NCBI GenBank assembly: GCA_000818945.1
Contig: KN805437.1
Span: forward strand, 94,775 to 158,774
Length of the DNA: 64,000 nt
Origin: Schizochytrium sp. CCTCC M209059
Taxonomy: Eukaryota > Sar > Bigyra > Thraustochytrida > Thraustochytriidae
Direction: 5' to 3'
The notes beneath the pieces are model-generated. The model was given only the letters and a program-made list of their open reading frames with translations. It searched no databases and was not told the DNA's origin. The position numbers and the translations under genes were made by a program. Positions 60,101 through 64,000 of this stretch are shown one piece after another (the stretch's first letter is position 1; each line of letters starts with the position of its first letter).

Positions 60101-63100
60101 TGGAACTCATTCTGCAAGAGGATAAAACAGTGTGTGAGGATGCATCCATGTGCACGCCTCTCATGGAGTCACTCTTTCATCGGTTCCTCATGGCGGTGCC
60201 GAGCGCGTCGAAGAAGCGCGCGAGCGCGATTGCATCCCTTCCGGATGTGCGGACGCGGGTGTTTGGGCTTCTCCGACTCATGGCAGAGGCCTCGGATCGC
60301 TGCCTCAAATGGCTTGTGGACGCCTCGAGTCAGTTTGTGCGCGATACGCCTGTGCCTGTCACTCGGCAGGGCCGTCTCGACTGGAGTTTCAAGCCTGTAG
60401 ACTTTCGCAAGTCCCCGTCTGGCTTTGTGGGCCTTGTCAATCAAGGCGCAACATGCTATCAGAATTCTGTTCTGCAACAGCTCTTTATGGCCCCGGCGCT
60501 GCGGGACTGGATTCTCCACGCCCCAGGTGTCCTTGGATCAATTGTTGCTTCCACGACTGACGCGATCAATGGGGCCCCCGATGATGGTGTGCAGGACGAG
60601 ATTAGCCCCCACGAGGAGGACGAAGGCGCAGAGTACCTGTGGAATGACATTCCCCGCATGCGCGATAGCAAGAAGAACCGGCTCTTGCGCGCTCTTCAGT
60701 ACACATTCACATTCCTGAAGCATTCGGACAAGCGCTTTTTCAACCCGCGGGGTTTTGTAAACGAGTCGGCCGGTCTCAAACTGACGGATGGGCATCTCTC
60801 GCAGAACGACGCCATCGAATTTTACTCGCGGCTTGTCGACTATTTGGAGGAGACGACCCAAGGCAAGAGTCAGTGCAAAGCTTTGCAGGATATGCTCTAC
60901 GTGCGAACATGTACGATGAACGTGCGCAACTGCGATGGTAAGCATCGCACTGAGTCGGAGGTCGGAACACCATTTCTGACTCTCAATGTACGAAGCGGCA
61001 TGGCTGGACCTACGCTCCACTCTTTAGATGACGCACTGGAGTCGTGGTTCAAGGCAGAGAAATTGAGCGGTCTCGAGTGTGAGGTGTGCAACACCAAGGA
61101 CAAGGAGCGGCGATTTGAGGCGGATCAGATCAAGTGCTTTTCCAAGTTGCCACCTGTGCTCGTTGTCCAGTTGCAACGTTTCGACTTTGACTACGAAATC
61201 ATGCAGCCCACCAAATTGAACCATCGCGTCAGCTTTGAGCACCGCATCGACCTGTATCGGTTCACGCGCGCAGCCGTCATGGAAAAGTTCGATGAGGAAG
61301 CCTCGCGGGCCAACCCCGCAGCACCGAGCGTCGAGGCGGCAGAAGTTGTTTCCGGTTCCACCAAGGTCGAAGGCTCGGCGGGTCGTGCGTCGCCAGCACT
61401 CGCGCAGAGCTCCGAGCCCGTCAAACTCGCGGGATCTGATGGAAAAGAGGAGTCGTCCGAAGGAACGGACGCGGACGGAGATGCAGCAATCAAGCCTAAG
61501 CCCAACACTGTGTACGAGCTCAGTGGAGTCGTGGTGCATCAAGGTTCAGGTGCGAACTTTGGCCATTACTATTCGTTCATCAAGGACCGTCGGTCGGGAT
61601 CTTGGTTTCGGTTTGATGACGAGCGCGTGACGCCCTTTGACGTGCGCAATCTTGAGGAGGAATGCTTTGGTGGACCTCTGGGGAGCGGTAGCGGGTCGCA
61701 AGGCGGTTGGAGCTCAAGCTCGAACAGCGGCGGAATGAACATGGGCGGCATGGGCCTTGGTCTCGGCGGCATGGGCAAGTTCAAGCAGTATGGCGCGCGT
61801 GATAATAATGCATACCTTCTGCTGTACGAGCTCTTGGACGGTCCGCGAAGTGGTGTCGCCACAGCATACCAACCCAAGCTTTCCCTGCCAAGGGCTCCGT
61901 CAATGTCTTCGGCACCTGTACTCGAGTCACCAGCAACAAATTCTCTAGGGTTTGCGCGAGCCGGGCAACTTGTGTGCCGGCTTCAAGTGTGGCTGCGGCA
62001 AGCACGCCTGGCATTGACGGCCAAACATCGCCTCAAGAAGATCGAGCAGGATGTTTGGGAGGACAACCAGCGCACGCTGCGTCATGGTCTCGTGATGGTA
62101 CCCACCTTTATGGACTTTTGTCTTGGCCTTTTGCAAATCCCGAGTACGGACGAGGACACCCTCGAGGCCACGGCCAAAATGGGCCTTATTGTGTACACGC
62201 GAGCAACGTTGCGAATTCACTCGCTCAAGTCTCGCCTGCGGGTCTGGGACACCAAGCTGCGCGAGCTGCTGCGTCGAAGCCTCGATATGGCGCCTGGAGT
62301 TGTTCCGTGGTTTCTCGAAGCCGTTTGCAAGCCCGATATTCGGCACGACACACTCGAGCCGCTTCTGCAGCACTGCACGGAAAAGGCCGCGCGGAGCTTT
62401 GCGGTGTCGCTTTTGAATGACGTGATCGGACTCGCCGTGAATGCTGCATGGGGGCCGTCCATCGCCGAAGGGCCGGATGTGCCGCAGCAGGCCGTCGAGG
62501 GTGCCCTAATGCAATTTGTGGACGTCATGTGTGCTCTTTTGCCGATGGAACCGACGAACTGCAGGTTCATGCGCCCATACTTTGCAGTGTGGCAAGGGCT
62601 TTGCCGCGCCCCGCCTCTTCGGGATATGCTTTTGGAGCGCGATGTTGACGTGCTTCTCTTGCGTGTGTACCAGCTCGCGGACCCGTCCCTCCGTGCTGCG
62701 GGACGGAACCGCGGAAGTTCGCTTGACTTGCATTCGGCGCAACAACAGCAGGCCGGTGCGCTTTCGGGCGTTGTGGAAGGCGACTTCTCCGCTCTCGTGG
62801 ATGCTCTGACCTTGCTCTTGATGGGTGAAACGAGCGACGAATCGTACCGCAGGCTGTCGCGGCTTTCCGGCTACTATGAGGATCCCATGAGTGCGAACGG
62901 TGATGGTGACGCGGAAGATATTGAGGATGAATTCGGAGAGGAACCCGGCATTGTGGGCGCTGGCGAGGAGGGCACAGAGGAGCACGCTCGTTCCAGCACA
63001 ATGTCTTGGTTCATGCGCCAAGCACGCATGTCGCGCGCGGTGCGACTTGCTCGTGGGATGCCGTCAAAGGGCGACGCGCCCAGTGCCACGGCCCATCTGC

Positions 63101-64000
63101 CCGAAGCCGTGATCATCGCGATGGCGCGCCGCGACCCACGGCCTGGCGCCTTGCTTTTGGCCCGGGCATGCAAGGGCGAAATCAAGCTGTCGGTGGCCGT
63201 GATTCGCGAGCTCCTTTCGTCCATGGATACCAGCATTGGCATGCTTGAGATCTCGAATACGACAGTGGAATCGATTTGTGCGCGCATCAAGGCTGTCGCG
63301 CTTGCGCTGAGCGCCGTGGGCTCGATCGAGGATGGCCATCTTTACGAACGTAGTCGCGAGATTGTCCACTCGTGCCTGACGCAAATGATTCAGCTTCAGA
63401 AGGAGGTAAAGAGTCTCGCGTCTCGTCAGGAAGCGCACCGCACGGGGGCGCGGTATCCGCAGAGTATCTACTACGACTCGGAGACGGAGGATATGTACCA
63501 TGTCAATGTGTATGCGGTGTACCGACTCGCCAAAACGCTGGGTCAGCTGTATGTAGTTAATGCTGGTGTGCGAGAGGTCATGAATGAGTTCCAGCAGCAC
63601 TGGGTGGACTGGGTTCCCAAGTGGCTTGACTCGCATTCGTACAAACGCGCGCTCGGCGGCAACGCGGACGTTTGGACGCGTTCTGTGGCGAAGGGTCGTA
63701 CGGTGCGGTTGCTGATGCGGGCCGCCGCCATGGCGCATCCAAAGTTCCGCTACAAGATGATCCCGCCTCAAAAGGTGACGATCATTGTCAAGGGTGCGGG
63801 CACGCCGGAGTGCAACGGCGAATATGTCTTTGATGGATACTTTCGTCCGAATGAGAGCAACCAGGTCGATTCCGTTACACCGAAGTTTGTCAAGTTCGTC
63901 AGAGGTCGTCCTTACAGCTTGTACAGGTGCCAGGTAAAGGACAAACAGTACACGTGGTACATTTCTGAGCTCTCGGCTAAGCCCGGTACGAACAGCGACA
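54148..64000 (+). CDS. Giant ubiquitin C-terminal hydrolase, USP9X/USP24/USP34-type, 3' end beyond window
   Basis: Deubiquitinating cysteine protease. From the first ATG after an in-frame stop (54076), 3284 codons run to the window edge without a stop, apparently intron-free. The first ~2080 residues form a helical-repeat scaffold with disordered insertions: a poly-Pro run at 362-370, a Ser/Asn/Thr-rich segment at about 870-1010, and acidic runs near 1515 and 1735-1760. The USP catalytic domain begins near 2092: Cys box GFVGLVNQGATCYQNSVLQQ (Cys2103), the middle region CEVCNTKDKERRFEADQIKC (C-x2-C), LPPVLVVQLQRFDFDYEIMQ, and His box GSGANFGHYYSFIKD (His2473), then WFRFDDERVTPFD with the Asp. 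NNAYLLLYEL completes the domain near 2550. A helical C-terminal part continues past the edge. The catalytic triad is intact. Architecture matches USP9X-class enzymes. Confidence 0.93.
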   Translation, partial: MGATPRDIDPPGVNPGAAGAGNNANVSMQQTTPSGMDRQQLQQLTYVSNMYNEKQSVEYAPCGKAMTVALQFAGSPEVEAFMRECIEGVVGIFLEQTAHSVLVRLLHNFQVVLQGTCELILHDLKKNQHVQYLQLLARILSPDAVFYSTPDAMDAELTSREVIKRSRGFKVREIVVKTFYEKGGFDLLEQMMTGKVPVRRTQGGTGDLGVSETAGGASTGENLNSSSSSTGQARSLTANEVVLLLEPFVQAQDLLGRERAEAACRAAIQAVERMDEEALKTQRTVELAKLRKALKVVLGDDERLRYFLRTLALRTFTSSAFQLRKLGLDLIGELVTDAQQAEARSLGSTGGLGSSISTTAPPPPPPPPPAGAGAADDNMFDTKSMHEWLVDNEVLEKLFGSTDALHPALVGRSQRLLEFMARGAAMQEKHVDLMFKCCVGHHDSVRGAVQSLLAELAVDHDVHPPTAAYILRCASRLVDDHRGDMLFFVEKLMSCGTASAGYKSNLSLCEVSVLQALLDLLWRLLETTTDLSSPRRKQLVDFVVEVLRMPNACMLRARHIATYIEILQASAQDAQATKPETASQAVRISTAYELLQKIILMFDVIQVSPSPLSSTGRSFVNSTFESASQSYSAAFSGSNASFESSPDNGASLAADADAINPSSSRDAPGTGDEETHASLILQEDEDGAKQLRTQSGLILELQERYKLLELVVEEIKAHCHRTSMSVKVTREQLLTHMQTLQIRLDFLQYCVSRSRLMLKFELVHQLWEALAQPLEREICMVWLRQVAVVDNGLCPGLSAEVTSQVFSQLLCGDMEFKQLSEPGFKCFSAFFLDVNRAEDILDGEALNHIGVANATSESISSTILDTHVKAADAESSAAAGASAAPVSASSSTPSQEGNNNTSSPSSQVVETENGGNGSTTTTISSGKGEKVKKMQKHRSSIFTEFNQTPRNRSSGTEPSSATGSNPAATSLTSPNNALSPSALASSRMSGFSLSSGATRSDQSSAGDIRISVVKRADVVGIDTLWRIVESAPEATSARAMDLLLQVQCRIEALGSETASTSASDVDISEDPIMEIAGDLEPDAGASGHHLADQKTGLERRRAFLDRTFALLEQSVTSKGSGTARVQRCIRLITNYLNAFPQTARLIPHAPPRGAELHFQVHHDKVLLFSKRDIGKALQISVPGTITSQVRRAQAARYMHGMILDYDEVSKEHSIWLVDGSRIRRDMGSMDPLDHSIKSASSNNTYQMLARATLDPRTLPVQPSPGVIAEDDVEQAARSYRALLLHAREKHTLGALQQMILEDLVAKDELHCPLNQRTISLSVPIFHKSQRGLGHNQQPGQFVSRSADYGHERVLIGMQNTLDSILPEADQAAGVNRTATSRILRYVVYVDVDETAETEAPISEVERDADLPSMLITTEGSKYVSMLMRLLDDPSISNTTRVELWELLQTLPTDQGMLRRLSEASKTAVNWAEELRPHGPYMLRALYVLMIVNRLIGNQQSRSSFEMSNGTAIAEDLDEGDDDDDDDDDVSMEEGFVASKSSSRGVVENGSLTEASTWRSYFFKTEGFQEVVWLLGRILSESSDTGRVEQGWYWVWQQSVALPVIMRIIRFCVRGSLAGTTSGSAQDPHTGKNAAPSRVQAGGRVKDVQMEDFKPARGMAFSPASKESISRHSDLKLLARNLSVLIVLAHRATCSQSGIHAEAERMASASQEMVASGGGDAEEVPIPSLPEDGPDEDETEDDESDEPAEIESGFGYGEDDLGMTLDRDASAGGRGNGKDQASESDNAMLEVLVDAVQTSFMVLQSNEALGAEFLASQVQHQQAHHLAWLGASSVVDVLALSRFSVVRDMLRELLSMLCSFSEENRLAVESLAHETLYTIPRNCPTCDDYFDFLRREIIQGQFRVDRFTRLVIARLVQYPALSRQQIRREAKLLNSFGAALRAQTFKPRPGRPRRSVANEDSPQYIAIKTVTLTLLDDTLIGYLDLMELILQEDKTVCEDASMCTPLMESLFHRFLMAVPSASKKRASAIASLPDVRTRVFGLLRLMAEASDRCLKWLVDASSQFVRDTPVPVTRQGRLDWSFKPVDFRKSPSGFVGLVNQGATCYQNSVLQQLFMAPALRDWILHAPGVLGSIVASTTDAINGAPDDGVQDEISPHEEDEGAEYLWNDIPRMRDSKKNRLLRALQYTFTFLKHSDKRFFNPRGFVNESAGLKLTDGHLSQNDAIEFYSRLVDYLEETTQGKSQCKALQDMLYVRTCTMNVRNCDGKHRTESEVGTPFLTLNVRSGMAGPTLHSLDDALESWFKAEKLSGLECEVCNTKDKERRFEADQIKCFSKLPPVLVVQLQRFDFDYEIMQPTKLNHRVSFEHRIDLYRFTRAAVMEKFDEEASRANPAAPSVEAAEVVSGSTKVEGSAGRASPALAQSSEPVKLAGSDGKEESSEGTDADGDAAIKPKPNTVYELSGVVVHQGSGANFGHYYSFIKDRRSGSWFRFDDERVTPFDVRNLEEECFGGPLGSGSGSQGGWSSSSNSGGMNMGGMGLGLGGMGKFKQYGARDNNAYLLLYELLDGPRSGVATAYQPKLSLPRAPSMSSAPVLESPATNSLGFARAGQLVCRLQVWLRQARLALTAKHRLKKIEQDVWEDNQRTLRHGLVMVPTFMDFCLGLLQIPSTDEDTLEATAKMGLIVYTRATLRIHSLKSRLRVWDTKLRELLRRSLDMAPGVVPWFLEAVCKPDIRHDTLEPLLQHCTEKAARSFAVSLLNDVIGLAVNAAWGPSIAEGPDVPQQAVEGALMQFVDVMCALLPMEPTNCRFMRPYFAVWQGLCRAPPLRDMLLERDVDVLLLRVYQLADPSLRAAGRNRGSSLDLHSAQQQQAGALSGVVEGDFSALVDALTLLLMGETSDESYRRLSRLSGYYEDPMSANGDGDAEDIEDEFGEEPGIVGAGEEGTEEHARSSTMSWFMRQARMSRAVRLARGMPSKGDAPSATAHLPEAVIIAMARRDPRPGALLLARACKGEIKLSVAVIRELLSSMDTSIGMLEISNTTVESICARIKAVALALSAVGSIEDGHLYERSREIVHSCLTQMIQLQKEVKSLASRQEAHRTGARYPQSIYYDSETEDMYHVNVYAVYRLAKTLGQLYVVNAGVREVMNEFQQHWVDWVPKWLDSHSYKRALGGNADVWTRSVAKGRTVRLLMRAAAMAHPKFRYKMIPPQKVTIIVKGAGTPECNGEYVFDGYFRPNESNQVDSVTPKFVKFVRGRPYSLYRCQVKDKQYTWYISELSAKPGTNSD

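Overview
This window is nuclear DNA of an intron-poor, GC-rich unicellular eukaryote. Multi-kilobase genes are read as single open frames, intergenic regions are short (0.3-2.4 kb) and full of tri-, tetra- and pentanucleotide microsatellites, and the gene set is eukaryotic: kinesin, TRAPP-II, CCZ1, exocyst, DHHC acyltransferase, a giant deubiquitinase, and a mitochondrial carrier with EF hands. The combination of compact genes, a 12-TM twin-domain nucleotide cyclase, a RIIa-domain (flagellar-type) protein and a stand-alone EPSP synthase fits a heterotrophic stramenopile, possibly a labyrinthulomycete/thraustochytrid. That assignment is inference and was not tested by any search.

Layout. 1-10 kb: a kinesin motor (minus, cut by the window edge), TRAPPC10 (plus) and a small two-exon cytidylyltransferase-like gene (minus). 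10-21.5 kb: a secreted protein with four tandem vWFA-like domains, a ferric-reductase/NOX-like flavocytochrome, CCZ1, and EXO70 split by an intron that appears to carry a (CTG)20 repeat. 22-27 kb: a rhomboid protease interrupted by a 106-N assembly gap, an 18-bp-unit repeat tract, and a DNA transposon whose protein joins a pogo/jerky-type DDE transposase to a complete Ulp1/C48 cysteine protease domain. The element sits in the divergent promoter region of rhomboid and PDCD2L. Its 3' side holds a ~110-bp direct duplication and a 35-bp sequence identical, in inverted orientation, to the catalytic core of the nucleotide cyclase 3.9 kb away. 27-39 kb: PDCD2L, the cyclase, a RIIa-domain protein, a PH-domain protein and a Ca-dependent mitochondrial carrier. 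39-40 kb: a repeat-rich spacer with a 32-bp perfect hairpin. 40-52 kb: a run of minus-strand genes (RSL1D1-like, peroxisomal enoyl-CoA isomerase, BRCT protein, EPSP synthase, DHHC-type protein with a decayed zinc motif, PARP-type zinc-finger/PADR1 protein). 52.3-52.9 kb: a 550-bp pure (GCAA)n array. 54.1 kb to the end: a USP9X/USP34-type ubiquitin protease of at least 3284 residues in one open frame, continuing past the window.

There is no operon logic. Recurring themes are membrane traffic (TRAPPC10, CCZ1, EXO70, DHHC protein), cyclic-nucleotide signalling (cyclase next to a RIIa protein) and DNA-damage modules (BRCT protein and PARP-type zinc finger as separate genes). A palindromic AGGCCTA-type motif recurs in at least eight intergenic regions, usually 0.2-0.9 kb upstream of a start codon, and is a candidate shared regulatory element. 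Starts were chosen as the first in-frame ATG that keeps the conserved domain; frames opening only at GTG/TTG were trimmed.
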